From assembly GCF_014647315.1 (NCBI RefSeq), contig NZ_BMOY01000018.1:1-55380 (forward strand): DNA of 55,380 nucleotides, read 5' to 3'. A program made the position numbers and the translations under genes. This stretch comes from Paenalicyclobacillus cellulosilyticus (GTDB taxonomy: Bacteria > Bacillota > Bacilli > Alicyclobacillales > Alicyclobacillaceae). Numbering within the stretch: the stretch's first letter is position 1; each line of letters begins with the position of its first letter. Below, piece by piece: positions 24,654 through 35,937 of the stretch. The notes below the pieces were generated by a model. It was not told where the DNA came from, ran no database searches, and was given only the letters and a program-made list of their open reading frames with translations.

Positions 24654-24911
24654 TCACTCCTCTTTCGATACCATCTCCACGAGCTTCTTCACCGCTTGCT
24701 CCGCGTCCGAGCCTTCCGCACGGATCGTGATCTCCTGTCCGGGACCAATCGCCAGGGACATGATGCCCATGATGCTCTTGGCGTTCACCGACTTGCCGTC
24801 TTTTTCGACAAACGTCTCCGCCGTGTAGCGGTTGGCTTCTTGGACGAACAGCGCCGCCGGGCGGGCCAACAAACCGGACCGCAGGCGAACGACCACCTTT
24901 TGTTCTACCAT
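24654..24911 (-). CDS. crh: Crh, catabolite repression HPr-like protein
   Basis: This 85-residue protein is an HPr homologue that is phosphorylated by HPr kinase and acts as a co-repressor with CcpA. The regulatory site serine S46 is present in NAKSIMGIMSLA. At position 15, where HPr has the PTS-phosphorylated histidine, the sequence reads GLLARPAALFVQ, so the residue is Leu. Bacillus Crh has Gln there, so this protein cannot take phosphate from enzyme I. Length and the opening MVEQKVVVRLRSGLLARPA match Crh well. It has its own promoter and closes the nudix-glcK-rapZ-yvcK-whiA-crh block, as in Bacillus. Confidence 0.95.
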   Translation of the reverse strand: MVEQKVVVRLRSGLLARPAALFVQEANRYTAETFVEKDGKSVNAKSIMGIMSLAIGPGQEITIRAEGSDAEQAVKKLVEMVSKEE

Positions 24912-24941
24912 GTCATCCCCTCCTCGCCAGGCAAGGTATGC

Positions 24942-24981
24942 CCCAGGCGGCGCCGCGCCTGGGATTGTGAAAATTATACCA
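24942..24981 (-). promoter_or_regulatory. crh promoter (extended -10) with leader hairpin
   Basis: On the minus strand TGGTATAAT (24981-24973) is an extended -10 element. It is followed by a hairpin in the leader, CCCAGGCG / CGCCTGGG, with a 6-nt loop at 24963-24942. Transcription would start just before the hairpin, which could protect the mRNA 5' end. The ATG of crh follows about 30 nt later, with GAGGAGGGG between. Confidence 0.6.
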
Positions 24982-25072
24982 TGCCTCGATCCTGCACAAC
25001 ATGTGCATCTCGCACACGTTCCGCCGCGCCGGCACGGACACCCTGCCCCGCCTGTCCTTGACGGCTTCCGCC

Positions 25073-26014
25073 TCACGTCCGGCGGGGCAACCCGCGCTCG
25101 CGCAGCGACCGTGCGATCTCCTCCAGTTTCCGCAACCGATGGTTGAGGCCTGACTTGCTTACCTTATGCGGCATGCGCGCGCTCAATTCCTGCAGATTCA
25201 CCTCGGGATGGCGCAGGCGCATCTCCGCCACCTCCCGCAAATGCGGCGGAAGCTGTCCCAGTCCGATGGTCTCGTCGATGAACTTGATGACCTCCAGCTG
25301 CCGCACCGCGGCCAGGATGGTCTTGTTCAGGTTGGCGGTCTCGCAATTGACCAGGCGGTTGACCTGGTTGCGCATCCCTTTCAGGATCCGCACGTCCTCA
25401 AACTTGAGCAACGCTTGATGCGCGCCGATGACGCGCATGAAATCGACAATCCGCTCGCCTTCCTTCAGGTACACCACGTAGCCGCGCTTGCGCTGGATGA
25501 GCCGGGGTTGCAGGTCGAACGTGTTCATCATCCGGATGAGCGCATCCGCCTGCGCCTGGGTGGCGCAGGTGATCTCCAGATGATAGGAATGGCCGCCAGG
25601 GTCGTTCACGCTGCCCGCGGCCAAAAACGCGCCGCGCAAAAAGGCGCGCCGGCAGCAGGCCTTGCGCACCAGGCGATCCGGTAACCACGCGCCGCCCGTC
25701 GGCGACCAACCGAGCTCCCGGAGCACCTTCGCGGCGTCCGCCGGCGCCACGCGCACCGTGTAGACGTTGTTCTTCTTCAGGCGCATCTTCTTGCGCACCA
25801 CCACCTCGGGGTGTACGCCGCACCGGCGCTTGAGCAGCGTGTACACCCTGCGGGCGGTGGCCACGTTTTCCGTCACCAGCGCCAGGTCTTCCCCGTCCTC
25901 CCGCCCGCCGGCGGAGCCCATCAGCATCACCATGCCCTGCAGCTCCGCCCGCTGGCAGCAGTCGGGCTCCTCAATCATCGTCAGTTCCTTCTTGGTCAGC
26001 GCCGCGTACGACAC
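25073..26014 (-). CDS. whiA: WhiA, DNA-binding protein (chromosome/cell-division control)
   Basis: This 313-residue protein combines a LAGLIDADG-like N-terminal domain (CCRRAFLRGAFLAAGSV and the repeated pattern earlier) with a C-terminal helix-turn-helix (LPPHLREVAEMRLRHPEVNLQEL and SKSGLNHRLRKLEEIA). In Bacillus it affects chromosome segregation and cell division; in Streptomyces it is a sporulation regulator. The GTG at 26014 has GAGGGGG upstream. It lies 15 bp after yvcK and 161 bp before crh, and crh has a separate promoter. Confidence 0.97.
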   Translation of the reverse strand: MSYAALTKKELTMIEEPDCCQRAELQGMVMLMGSAGGREDGEDLALVTENVATARRVYTLLKRRCGVHPEVVVRKKMRLKKNNVYTVRVAPADAAKVLRELGWSPTGGAWLPDRLVRKACCRRAFLRGAFLAAGSVNDPGGHSYHLEITCATQAQADALIRMMNTFDLQPRLIQRKRGYVVYLKEGERIVDFMRVIGAHQALLKFEDVRILKGMRNQVNRLVNCETANLNKTILAAVRQLEVIKFIDETIGLGQLPPHLREVAEMRLRHPEVNLQELSARMPHKVSKSGLNHRLRKLEEIARSLRERGLPRRT

Positions 26015-26029
26015 AGCGACCCCACCCCC

Positions 26030-27211
26030 TCACGCTTGACGCAGCCACGAGCGTTCCTCCTTACGTCGCTCGTACCCGATGAGGCTCACCACCTGCTCGG
26101 CGATGAGCCGGCTGTCATGCCGGGCATACGTGGCGTAGTGGACGAAGTTGCGGGCGATGACCCGCAGGCCGAGCCGCGCGAGGGCCTCGATGTCCACGAA
26201 CACCGGGTGCGCGTTCTGCGCCCGGTATTTGGCCAGCGCCTCCTCCGGCAGCGAGGCGGCGTTGACCAGGATGTAGTCGAACAGCCGCCGCCCGACATGC
26301 CGGTAGATGACCTCGACGTGCTGGGAGGCGGTGAAATGGTCCGTCTCCCCCGGCTGCGTCATGACGTTGCACACATAGATCTTCTTCGCCTGGCTCGCCG
26401 CGATGGCGTCGGCCAACCCCGGCACGAGGAGATTGGGCAACACGCTGGTGTAGAGGCTGCCCGGGCCGACGACGATGGCGTCCGCCTCCTGAATCGCCTG
26501 CAGCACCTCGGGCAGCGGCCGGGCATCGGCAGGCACCAGCTCGACGCGTTCAATCCGCTTCCCGGCCTTGGGGATGTTCGACTCCCCTTCCACCACGCTG
26601 CCGTCCTCCAGAATTGCGCGCAGCTTCACGTCCTCCCGCACCGCTGGCAGCACCCGCCCGCGCACCGCGAGGACGCGGCTGGTCTCGCGGATGGCCGATT
26701 CAAAATCACCCATGATGTGCGTCATCGCGGCGAGGAACAGATTACCGAAGCTGTGTCCGGCCAGACCTTCACCCGCCGGGAACCGAAACTGCAACAACCG
26801 TTCGAGCAAAGGTTCGGTGTCGGCGAGCGCGACCAGGCAGTTGCGGATGTCGCCCGGAGGAGGCATCGCCAGGTCACTGCGCAGACGACCCGAACTTCCG
26901 CCGTCGTCCGCCACCGTCACCACGGCCGTCAAGTCGACGGGGAACTCCTTGAGCCCGCGCAGGATGACCGACAAGCCGGTCCCTCCCCCGATGGCCACAA
27001 TCCGCGGCCGCCGCGCCATCTCCCGGGTGCGGCGCCGCGTCTCCACCGTCTCGCGCCACCACCCGTGCGCCAACAACAGCAACGCCAGCAGCAACACCAC
27101 GCCGCCCAAGACGGCGTAGTCGTCCGGCCGGCGGTGCCAACCGACGCTCGCAGCCAAGATACCGCATCCGAAGCAACCGGCGGTCCAGGCTATCAACCAC
27201 CACTGCCTCAC
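26030..27211 (-). CDS. yvcK: YvcK/MgfK gluconeogenesis factor with N-terminal membrane segments
   Basis: This 393-residue protein belongs to the YvcK family, which binds UDP-GlcNAc and is needed on gluconeogenic carbon. The cytoplasmic core starts at about 70 with [19 protein letters not shown] and continues with [24 protein letters not shown] and [16 protein letters not shown]. Unlike Bacillus subtilis YvcK (317 residues) it has an added N-terminus with two membrane helices (about 4-25 and 32-52). This extended form exists in other Firmicutes. The GTG at 27211 follows the rapZ stop by 2 nt. Confidence 0.95.
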   Translation of the reverse strand: MRQWWLIAWTAGCFGCGILAASVGWHRRPDDYAVLGGVVLLLALLLLAHGWWRETVETRRRTREMARRPRIVAIGGGTGLSVILRGLKEFPVDLTAVVTVADDGGSSGRLRSDLAMPPPGDIRNCLVALADTEPLLERLLQFRFPAGEGLAGHSFGNLFLAAMTHIMGDFESAIRETSRVLAVRGRVLPAVREDVKLRAILEDGSVVEGESNIPKAGKRIERVELVPADARPLPEVLQAIQEADAIVVGPGSLYTSVLPNLLVPGLADAIAASQAKKIYVCNVMTQPGETDHFTASQHVEVIYRHVGRRLFDYILVNAASLPEEALAKYRAQNAHPVFVDIEALARLGLRVIARNFVHYATYARHDSRLIAEQVVSLIGYERRKEERSWLRQA

Positions 27212-27213
27212 GG

Positions 27214-28074
27214 TCAGCCCTCCCGCCTGCTGTCCCGGTGCGTGACGTGGACGTCGCTGTACTGGCGCAGGTGATCCGCCAAGCGGCGCGCAATCGCCAC
27301 CGAACGGTGTTTGCCGCCGGTACAGCCGATGCCGATGACCAGGTGGCTCTTGCCTTCCTTCACGAATTCGGGGATGAGGAAATCGAGCAACCCTTCCAAG
27401 CGGCGGAGAAACTCCTGCGTCGCCGGCCACTGCATGACGTAGTCGTACACCGGTTGATCCTCGCCGGTATACGGGCGCAGGTCGTCCACGTAGTGCGGGT
27501 TGGGAAGAAACCGGACGTCGAACACCATGTCGGCGTCGATGGGAATGCCATACTTGAACCCGAACGACATCACGTGCACCGGCAACCGCCGTTCACGGCG
27601 GGAGAACCGCTGCACCAGTTCCTGCTTGAGACGTGCCGGCGCCCACCCGCTGGTGTCGAGGATCACGTCCGCTTCCGCGCGCACCTTCGCCAGCGCCGCC
27701 CGCTCCGCCTGAATCGCTTCCAGCAAGCGCGGCCCGCTGTCGTACGGGTGCGGGCGCCGCGTCTCCTTGAACCGGCGCACCAGGGTCTCATCGTCCGCGT
27801 CCAAAAACACCAGGTGCAGCGCCACCCCGGCGTCCTGTCGCAGCTGGTGGACGATGTCGAGCAGCTTCTCGAACCACTCGCCGCCGCGCAGGTCGCACGC
27901 CAGCGCAATCCGGTGCAGCGAGCCGCCCGACTGGCGCACGATGTCCACAAACTTCGGAATGAGCGCGGGCAGGAGGTTATCGACGCAGAAGTAGCCGATG
28001 TCCTCCAGGGATTGCATGGCGACCGACTTGCCGGCACCGGACATGCCCGTGATGATGATGAGCTCGATGGTCAT
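27214..28074 (-). CDS. rapZ: RapZ/YvcJ nucleotide-binding protein
   Basis: This 286-residue P-loop protein of the RapZ/YvcJ family has the Walker A motif GMSGAGKS at 10-17 and the C-terminal [11 protein letters not shown] loop of the RapZ sensor domain, with [21 protein letters not shown] before it. In Escherichia coli RapZ controls amino-sugar synthesis through small RNAs; in Bacillus YvcJ binds nucleotides and affects competence. The ATG at 28074 follows a GGGGGAGG stretch at close spacing. The gene comes 127 bp after glcK and is tightly followed by yvcK. Confidence 0.97.
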   Translation of the reverse strand: MTIELIIITGMSGAGKSVAMQSLEDIGYFCVDNLLPALIPKFVDIVRQSGGSLHRIALACDLRGGEWFEKLLDIVHQLRQDAGVALHLVFLDADDETLVRRFKETRRPHPYDSGPRLLEAIQAERAALAKVRAEADVILDTSGWAPARLKQELVQRFSRRERRLPVHVMSFGFKYGIPIDADMVFDVRFLPNPHYVDDLRPYTGEDQPVYDYVMQWPATQEFLRRLEGLLDFLIPEFVKEGKSHLVIGIGCTGGKHRSVAIARRLADHLRQYSDVHVTHRDSRREG

Positions 28075-28201
28075 CGTCCTCCCCCCTGCGAACCCGGTGC
28101 GGGACGCCGGCGGACGCGTGCGGCCTTGGTGGAGACTCCCGCGCGGACAGCGCCGGGGCAAGCAACCGCCGCACCGGCATCCTGCGGCATGCCGGCGCAG
28201 C

Positions 28202-29149
28202 TTACAACGATTCCACGTGGTGCGCCGCCAGCCTGGCCGCGCCGATGACGCCTGCGTCGTTGCCGAGCTCCGCCAGCTGGAAGCGCGCCGCCTCCACCAC
28301 GAGCGGGAGCGCGTACTCGACAAACGCCTCCCGGACCAACGCCAGCCACGCCTCGCCCGCCTTGGAGACACCGCCTCCAATCACGATGGCGTCCGGGTTC
28401 AAGGTGATGGCGCACAGCGCCAGCCCGTAGCCCAGCCAGCGCGCCGCCTCCCGCACCACGCCGGCCGCCGCGGCGTGGCCCGCACGCCACAGGGCGAACA
28501 CGTCTTCCGCCCCGTCGATGGGACCATCCTGCGGCAGTTTCCCCTCCGCCTGCAGGCGGCGCGCCTCGCGGATGATGGCCGAGGCCGACGCCTCCGTCTC
28601 CAGGCAACCCAGCTTGCCGCAGTTGCAGCGGTGGCCGCCTTCGCGCCGCACCGTCAAATGCCCTATCTCCCCCGCCATGCCGTTGACGCCCCGGTACAGA
28701 CGGCCGCCGATCACGATGCCGCCCCCGACCCCGGTGCCGACGGTGGCGCACAGCACGCTCTTCGCCCCGCGCCCGGCCCCAATCCACGCCTCACCGAGCG
28801 CCGCCACGTTCGCGTCGTTTTCCATCGCCACCGGGCGCCCTGTGGCGTCCGCCAGCACCCGGACGAGCGGCAGGTTCACCCAGCCGAGATTGACCGCCTC
28901 GACGAGCACGCCTTGTTCGACATCCAAAAACCCCGGCACACCGACCCCGACCGCCTGCACGTCCGCCGGGTCGACGCCCGCCGCCCGTACCGCCAGGTCG
29001 AGCTCTGCCCGCACGCGCCGGCTGAAATCGTCCAACCCGCGCTCCGCGGCGGTGGCGAACGAACGTTTGTCGAGGATCTCCCCCTGCTCCGAGACGAGCG
29101 CGGTTTTGGTTTGCGTCCCGCCGATGTCCACGCCGAAATACAGCTTCAA
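28202..29149 (-). CDS. glcK: ROK-family glucokinase
   Basis: This 315-residue kinase phosphorylates glucose to glucose 6-phosphate with ATP. It has the ATP-binding DIGGTQTKTALV at the N-terminus, the sugar-binding ENDANVAALGEAWIGAGRG segment and the ROK zinc motif CNCGKLGCLE. The TTG at 29149 is chosen, as GGGGAGGAG lies 8 nt upstream; longer frames upstream have no start with a ribosome site. In Bacillus subtilis glcK is elsewhere; here it sits between yvcI and rapZ, next to crh and whiA. Confidence 0.95.
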   Translation of the reverse strand: MKLYFGVDIGGTQTKTALVSEQGEILDKRSFATAAERGLDDFSRRVRAELDLAVRAAGVDPADVQAVGVGVPGFLDVEQGVLVEAVNLGWVNLPLVRVLADATGRPVAMENDANVAALGEAWIGAGRGAKSVLCATVGTGVGGGIVIGGRLYRGVNGMAGEIGHLTVRREGGHRCNCGKLGCLETEASASAIIREARRLQAEGKLPQDGPIDGAEDVFALWRAGHAAAAGVVREAARWLGYGLALCAITLNPDAIVIGGGVSKAGEAWLALVREAFVEYALPLVVEAARFQLAELGNDAGVIGAARLAAHHVESL

Positions 29150-29234
29150 TCCGCTTCTCCTCCCCGGTGATGGATGGAAACCGTCCGCGCGATGGAACAC
29201 AGCTTCCGCGTGTACGCCCGATGCGGAGCGGACC

Positions 29235-29711
29235 TTACGCCCCCATCTCCGCCCGCCAACGCACCAGCTGTTCATCCCATCCGTATTCGAAGCGGCCGAA
29301 CCACACGACACCGCCCGACGCCGCCGCGCGCAGGGTGTGCTCCAGCATGATCCGGTCGCCCTCATCCATCGGCAGACGGGCGATCTGTTCTTCACGTATG
29401 ACCTTGACCTCGCCCTCTTTGCTCACGGCGAGCAACTCACCGCCCGCCGCCTCGCCGGCAAACTGGGCGAGCGTGCGATACACCGCCTCCCGCCCGGGAC
29501 CTGGCGCCGTCACGAGGACGTGCACCCCGCACAGCGTCACCCGCCCCAGCCGCAGACCGGTTTCCTCCCACACCTCGCGGCGGACGGCGTCCGGCCATGA
29601 CTCCCCCGGCTCCACCTTGCCGCCGGGCAGGAACCACAGGCCGCGCCGGGGCTTGTGCAGCATCACGATGCCGCCGCGCCAGCGCACCAGGCAATTCACG
29701 ATGATCTGCAC
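29235..29711 (-). CDS. yvcI: NUDIX hydrolase, YvcI-like
   Basis: This 158-residue nudix hydrolase has the complete nudix box GGKVEPGESWPDAVRREVWEETG, written here as GGKVEPGESW and REVWEETG. Length and place at the head of the rapZ-yvcK-whiA-crh block match Bacillus YvcI (NTP or 8-oxo-dGTP type, substrate unproven). The GTG at 29711 has GAGGTG 6 nt upstream; another GTG at 29720 lies almost at the presumed transcription start and is less likely. The promoter is at 29733-29761. Confidence 0.92.
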   Translation of the reverse strand: MQIIVNCLVRWRGGIVMLHKPRRGLWFLPGGKVEPGESWPDAVRREVWEETGLRLGRVTLCGVHVLVTAPGPGREAVYRTLAQFAGEAAGGELLAVSKEGEVKVIREEQIARLPMDEGDRIMLEHTLRAAASGGVVWFGRFEYGWDEQLVRWRAEMGA

Positions 29712-29732
29712 CCTGGTCACCTCGCTACGGCT

Positions 29733-29761
29733 AGCATAGCACGCCGCCCCCCTGCCGACAA
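29733..29761 (-). promoter_or_regulatory. promoter of the yvcI-glcK-rapZ-yvcK-whiA unit
   Basis: On the minus strand, TTGTCG (29761-29756) is separated by exactly 17 bp from TATGCT (29738-29733). Transcription would start about 15 nt upstream of the yvcI GTG at 29711. Confidence 0.55.
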
Positions 29762-29773
29762 ACGACGCCGGGC

Positions 29774-29796
29774 AAAAAAAGACGGCGCCCGTCGTC
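29774..29796 (-). terminator. intrinsic terminator after the TPR gene
   Basis: On the minus strand GACGGGCGCCGTC forms a 5-bp stem with a 3-nt loop (29793-29781), followed by seven T residues (29780-29774). It lies about 170 bp after the TPR stop codon and just before the yvcI promoter. Confidence 0.6.
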
Positions 29797-29877
29797 GGAC
29801 GCCACAATCCATGGATCTATATGAAAAGGGGGTCAAATGTGATGCATCTTCATCATAAAAGGCTTGTGTTTCAATCG

Positions 29878-29905
29878 TGTTACAGCGACTTTAATTTTTG
29901 TTACA
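29878..29905. promoter_or_regulatory. TGTTACA direct repeat with 21-bp spacing in AT-rich gap
   Basis: TGTTACA occurs at 29878-29884 and 29899-29905, exactly two helical turns apart. It is in an AT-rich stretch (about 29812-29915) between the TPR stop and the terminator. It could be a binding site for an unidentified regulator; no gene starts next to it, so support is weak. Confidence 0.3.
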
Positions 29906-29964
29906 CCGTGGTGAAGAATCGGTGACAACCGCGACCATCACGTCAGCCGTCTTCGCATCCGCCG

Positions 29965-31716
29965 TCAGCCGTCCTCCGCGCAGCCGTCCGCGAACCCTTG
30001 CAACCGGCCGGCTGCGCGCGACACCGCCGGCACCGCGACAGCGAAGTCGGCCGCCACGTCCTTCCGGCGGACACCTGCGTCAAACCGCTTCATCACCACG
30101 TACACCAATGCCGCCGCCCACACCGGCGGCCGCGTCACCCGCACCCGCCCGTGCAGGAAGGCGTGCTCCGCGAACGCCACCCACAACCGCTTTGCCCGGC
30201 CCAGGTGCTGCCGCTTGCGGTGCGCCTTGAACCAGTCCTCCGCCAGGCGCCACACCTCCTGCCAGACCGGCTCGATGCCGAGCACCAAGTCTTTCGGCAG
30301 CGCACTCATCCGCACCGGCGCGATCTCGCCGTCCACCCACACGTCAATCCGCCCGCGCGCCCCGCAGCGCTGGAGGGCGAACAGCGCGGCCGCCTGCAGC
30401 GCCGGCGGAACCTGCGGTCGCTTGAGGAAGAGCCGGATGGCCCTCTCCGCATCCGCGTCCGCCAGCCAGGCGAGGGTGCGCAGCACGACGCGGCGCGTCT
30501 CGTCGTCGCCGTGGCGCAGCCCCCAGTAGAGGGAGGCGCGCAGCAGCGGATCGCGCCGCCAGGCGGTGAGGTCGCCCGCCTGCAGGCGGCGCTTCATCTC
30601 GGTGAACTGCTCGTGCAGCGGCAGGTCGTATTGGTAACTCACGCGCAGGGAGCGCCGGCCTGCGGCCGCCGCCGCGTCCAGCTGTTTCAAATAGTAGTTC
30701 GCCAGGTCCTCGGTCTCCGCGAAGCGGGCGAGCAGGCGCCAATACCGCCGCGCCGCCGCAAACCGGCCGGCGTTGGCCGCCGCGGCCGCGGCGCAGTGGT
30801 ACAGCGCCGGATCCGGTTCCGCGGCGATGCGCGCCAACCGCTCGAACACGCTGAACGCCGCCTGGTGCTGGCCGACGAGGCCGAGCGTCGTCCCCACCTT
30901 GAGCGCCAGGTCGTAGTGCAGCGGAAACACCTTGGCCAGTTTCTGCACGCACGCCTCCAGGCGCGCCTTCGGTCCCACGTGCGCGCTGAACAACGCCAGG
31001 TTGCACAGGGCGTGGAGGTTGTGCGGCTGTTCCGCCAGCACCCCTTCCGCGCCGCGGACCGCCTCCTCGTATTGGCCGGTATAATAGTAAGCCAGGGACA
31101 GGTTGTTGCGCGCGGCCAGGTTGTCCGGCTCACGGCGAACCACCTGCTCCAGCCATTCCACCGCGGCCTCGAACTGGCCTTCCTCCAGCAGGTGGCGGCC
31201 GTCGCGCTTCGCCGCCTCGCGCTCCTGCTCGCGCCAGCGGTCCTGCCAGCGCGCCAACGCCTTGCCGCCGCCGAACTCGTCCATGAGGATGCTGAGCATC
31301 TCCCGGGCGTCCTCGGCGTACTCGCCGTCCGGACGCGCGTCCAGGTAGCGCAGCACGTATTCTTCCGCGATCTCGTATTCGCCCATGTTGGCGTAATTGT
31401 TGGCCAGGTAAAACTGCACCTCGGCCATGTCGGGGGCAATCTCCTCCAGGACGCGCAGGAGCACCTCGTTCGACGCCGCGAAGTCGCCCATTTCCGCGAG
31501 CACCCCGGCCAGGTTGCAGTGATGGACCGGATTGTCCGGCTCGTATTCCACCGTCTTGCGGAACGCCTTGAGCGCCCGCTCGAAGTCGTGCCGCTGCAAG
31601 TACTTCACGCCGCGCTCGTGGAAGAAGGCGGCGTCGAGGCGCATCGGGATCACGTTGCCGCGGCGGCCGCGTCCGTCCTGCCGCGCCGCCGGCGCATTCG
31701 TCTGAGACGTATCCAT
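29965..31716 (-). CDS. TPR-repeat protein with possible C-terminal HTH-like region
   Basis: This 583-residue soluble protein has TPR-type helix repeats in its N-terminal two thirds, for example ERALKAFRKTVEYEPDNPVHH, then EMGDFAASNEVLLRVLEE and LEEGQFEAAVEWLEQVV. After about residue 330 is a different helical region, and the last 90 residues contain ALVYVVMKRFDAGVRRKDVAADF and AVSRAAGRL, which resembles a helix-turn-helix of the type found in sequence-specific recruitment proteins. No catalytic motif is seen. The ATG at 31716 has GGGGGTGA upstream. It diverges from argS. Function is unknown. Confidence 0.8.
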   Translation of the reverse strand: MDTSQTNAPAARQDGRGRRGNVIPMRLDAAFFHERGVKYLQRHDFERALKAFRKTVEYEPDNPVHHCNLAGVLAEMGDFAASNEVLLRVLEEIAPDMAEVQFYLANNYANMGEYEIAEEYVLRYLDARPDGEYAEDAREMLSILMDEFGGGKALARWQDRWREQEREAAKRDGRHLLEEGQFEAAVEWLEQVVRREPDNLAARNNLSLAYYYTGQYEEAVRGAEGVLAEQPHNLHALCNLALFSAHVGPKARLEACVQKLAKVFPLHYDLALKVGTTLGLVGQHQAAFSVFERLARIAAEPDPALYHCAAAAAANAGRFAAARRYWRLLARFAETEDLANYYLKQLDAAAAAGRRSLRVSYQYDLPLHEQFTEMKRRLQAGDLTAWRRDPLLRASLYWGLRHGDDETRRVVLRTLAWLADADAERAIRLFLKRPQVPPALQAAALFALQRCGARGRIDVWVDGEIAPVRMSALPKDLVLGIEPVWQEVWRLAEDWFKAHRKRQHLGRAKRLWVAFAEHAFLHGRVRVTRPPVWAAALVYVVMKRFDAGVRRKDVAADFAVAVPAVSRAAGRLQGFADGCAEDG

Positions 31717-31790
31717 GTGGTCACCCCCGGTCGCCGCGCCCGGAGCGGGACGCGGACTGCCGCTCCAATCACCGCACGCCGTTTGCGTCG

Positions 31791-31796
31791 AGTATA
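31791..31796 (-). promoter_or_regulatory. candidate -10 element of the TPR gene
   Basis: Minus-strand TATACT, about 75 nt upstream of the TPR ATG and back-to-back with the argS promoter. The -35 element is weak. Confidence 0.35.
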
Positions 31797-31841
31797 ACAC
31801 ACCCGTTCTGACGCAGGAAATTTCCGTGCGCCTGCGCTTCA

Positions 31842-31850
31842 TGCTATAAT
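31842..31850 (+). promoter_or_regulatory. argS promoter, extended -10 element
   Basis: TGCTATAAT is a perfect extended -10 element. A weak -35 (TTCCGT region near 31822) precedes it. Transcription would start about 40 nt upstream of the argS GTG; there is no room for a T-box. Confidence 0.65.
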
Positions 31851-31897
31851 TACTCGATCTCTGGGACGTGATCTCTTCGGCGAGGAGAGGAAGCATC

Positions 31898-33597
<1,700 letters not shown>

Positions 33598-33601
<4 letters not shown>

Positions 33602-35937
33602 CCGTGGACGCCGCATTCCAAGAAGAACTGCAGCACCTGCACGAGGTGACCGGCCGCATCTCCGCCCAGCTGGATCGGCTGCGCCAAAAGGAGCAGCCTG
33701 CGGCAAGCGGTGACCCGGACGAAGCGGAGACGGCCGATATTGTCGCCGCCCAGGTGGTGGCGGCGACCCGCGCCCAGCTGGCGGACGCCCTCCAGCGCGC
33801 GCTGCAGGAGCCGTACTTCGGGCGTCTCGACTTCGCGGAAGGGGATCAACCCATCCCCGAACGGCTGTACATCGGCAAGCGCGGCATCCTCGACCCCGAC
33901 AGCGGCGATCCCATCGTGATCGACTGGCGCGCCCCCGTGGCGAGCATGTTTTACACCTTCTCCGGCCAGCAAGGGCAAGACCGCGCCGGATACATGTCAC
34001 CGGACGGCTGGGTGGAGGGCCGGATTGACCGCAAACGGAACATCGTGATCCGCCAGGGCAAGCTGCAGCGCGTCGTCGACAGCTACGTCCGCGGCGAGGA
34101 GAACCTCGGCGTCGCCGACGAGTTTTTGCTCTACCGCCTGAGCGAACACCGGGACCACCGGCTGCGGGACATCGTCGCCACCATCCAGGCGGAGCAGGAC
34201 CGAATCATCCGCGCGGACCGCAACCTCGCGGTCGTCATCCAGGGCGTTGCCGGGAGCGGCAAGACGACCGTCGCCCTGCACCGCTTGGCCTATTTGCTGT
34301 ACCAGTACGCGGACCGTATGCGCCCCGAGCGGATGATCATCTTCGCGCCGAACGCCATGTTCGTCGACTACATTTCGGAAGTGTTGCCCGAGCTCGGCGT
34401 CGGCGGCATCCAGCAGACCACGTTCACCCGTTGGGCGTTGGCCAAACTCGGCCACCAGGTGCGCCTCCGCGATCCGCGGGAGCGCCTGGCGCGCTGGTTC
34501 GCGGTGCAGCCGGATCCTGCGCTCGCCGAGGCGTACCGGGTGTTGAAGTACAAAGGTTCGCCCGCGCTGCGCGAGGTCCTCGACCAAGCGGTGGTAGAGT
34601 GGACCGCGTCGGCCGTGCCGGACGTGGATTTCTCGCCATGGGCGGGGGAAGTGCTGCCCGCGGCGACCATCCGGGAGTGGTTCTACGCCGATTACCGGCA
34701 CGAACCGCCCCTGCGCCGGCGAGACAGGGTGCTCGCCCGGGTCAAGCGTTGGTATGAGACGCGGATTGCCGAAGCCGAGTGGAGCCGCGAGGAGAAGGCG
34801 GCGCGGCGGCAGCAAGCGGCCAACCGCTACCACGCGTACGCCAGCCGCTGGCCGGACGTGACACCGTGGGCGCTGTATGAAGCCTTGCTGCGCAAAGACA
34901 GTGCGTGGACGCCAAACGCTGCCGCGGCGGTGCCGGACTGGGTCGCCGCATACCACCGCAGCCTCCGCGGTCAAGGCGCAAGCGGCAGCCGCATTCGCCG
35001 CGCCGCAGACACGGAGGCAGCGGCCGCAACCGGCGCGAACCAGCATAAGGCGGACAGGTCGCGCCCGGCCTTGTCCGCCGCCGGCGAGGCAAGGCGGCCG
35101 CTCGTCGACGCGGAAGACCTGGCGGGCATCCTGTACCTGGACGTGCGCCTGCGCGGCGTGCGCAGCGACGAGACGTTCGATCACGTCGTCATCGACGAGG
35201 CGCAAGACTTCTCGCCGCTGCAGATCATCCTGCTGCAGCAGTTCTGCCCGCAGGGGTCGTTCACCATCCTCGGCGACCTGTCGCAGAGCATCCACAGCTA
35301 TCAGGGGATAGACGATTGGGAGGAATTTTTGCGGTTGTTCCCTGCCGAACGCCGGACGTTCCACAAGCTCGACGTGAGCTACCGTTCGACCATGGAGATC
35401 ATCGAATTCGCCAACCAGATTGCGGCGGGCACGCCCGGGTTCGTCCCGGCGCGCCCGGTGTTCCGCAGCGGGGAACCGGTCCGGGTGGAACCGGTCGCCG
35501 CAGAGGAGCGTTACGAGCGCGCCGCGGCGGCGGTGGCCCGCTTGCAGGCCGAGCACACCACCATTGCCGTCATCTGCCGCAGCGACGCCGCGTGCGACGA
35601 ATACGCGCGGGCTCTCGCGGCATCCGGCATCCCGGCGCACCGGATAGGCGCCGGCGACGAGCACTATGAGGGCGGGGTCTCGGTGCTGCCGGTCTACCTG
35701 GCGAAAGGCCTTGAATTCGACGCCGTGCTGATGGTGGACGTGGATGAGTCGTCGTACACTGCCGATCCGCTGTCCGCCAAGCTCTTGTTCGTGGGCTGCA
35801 CCCGCGCGCTGCATCAGCTTTGGCTGCAATACAGCGGCCGGCCGTCCCCCCTCCTGCCCGCAGGCGTTCACCCGCAGGCACACCCTCACATGTACGGCGT
35901 CGGTGAGACAGGCCGGCCGTTGAGCCGCACCTCGTAA
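33598..35937 (+). CDS. helD: HelD-type RNA polymerase-associated helicase
   Basis: This 779-residue UvrD-like SF1 protein belongs to the HelD family, which binds stalled RNA polymerase and recycles it. It has an N-terminal coiled-coil arm (about 1-70), a Walker A motif GVAGSGKT (216-223), Walker B DEAQDFSPLQ and the C-terminal motif with VYLAKGLEFDAVLMVDV. It starts at GTG overlapping the argS stop. The last 52 bp overlap the 3' end of the convergent M23 gene. Confidence 0.92.
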
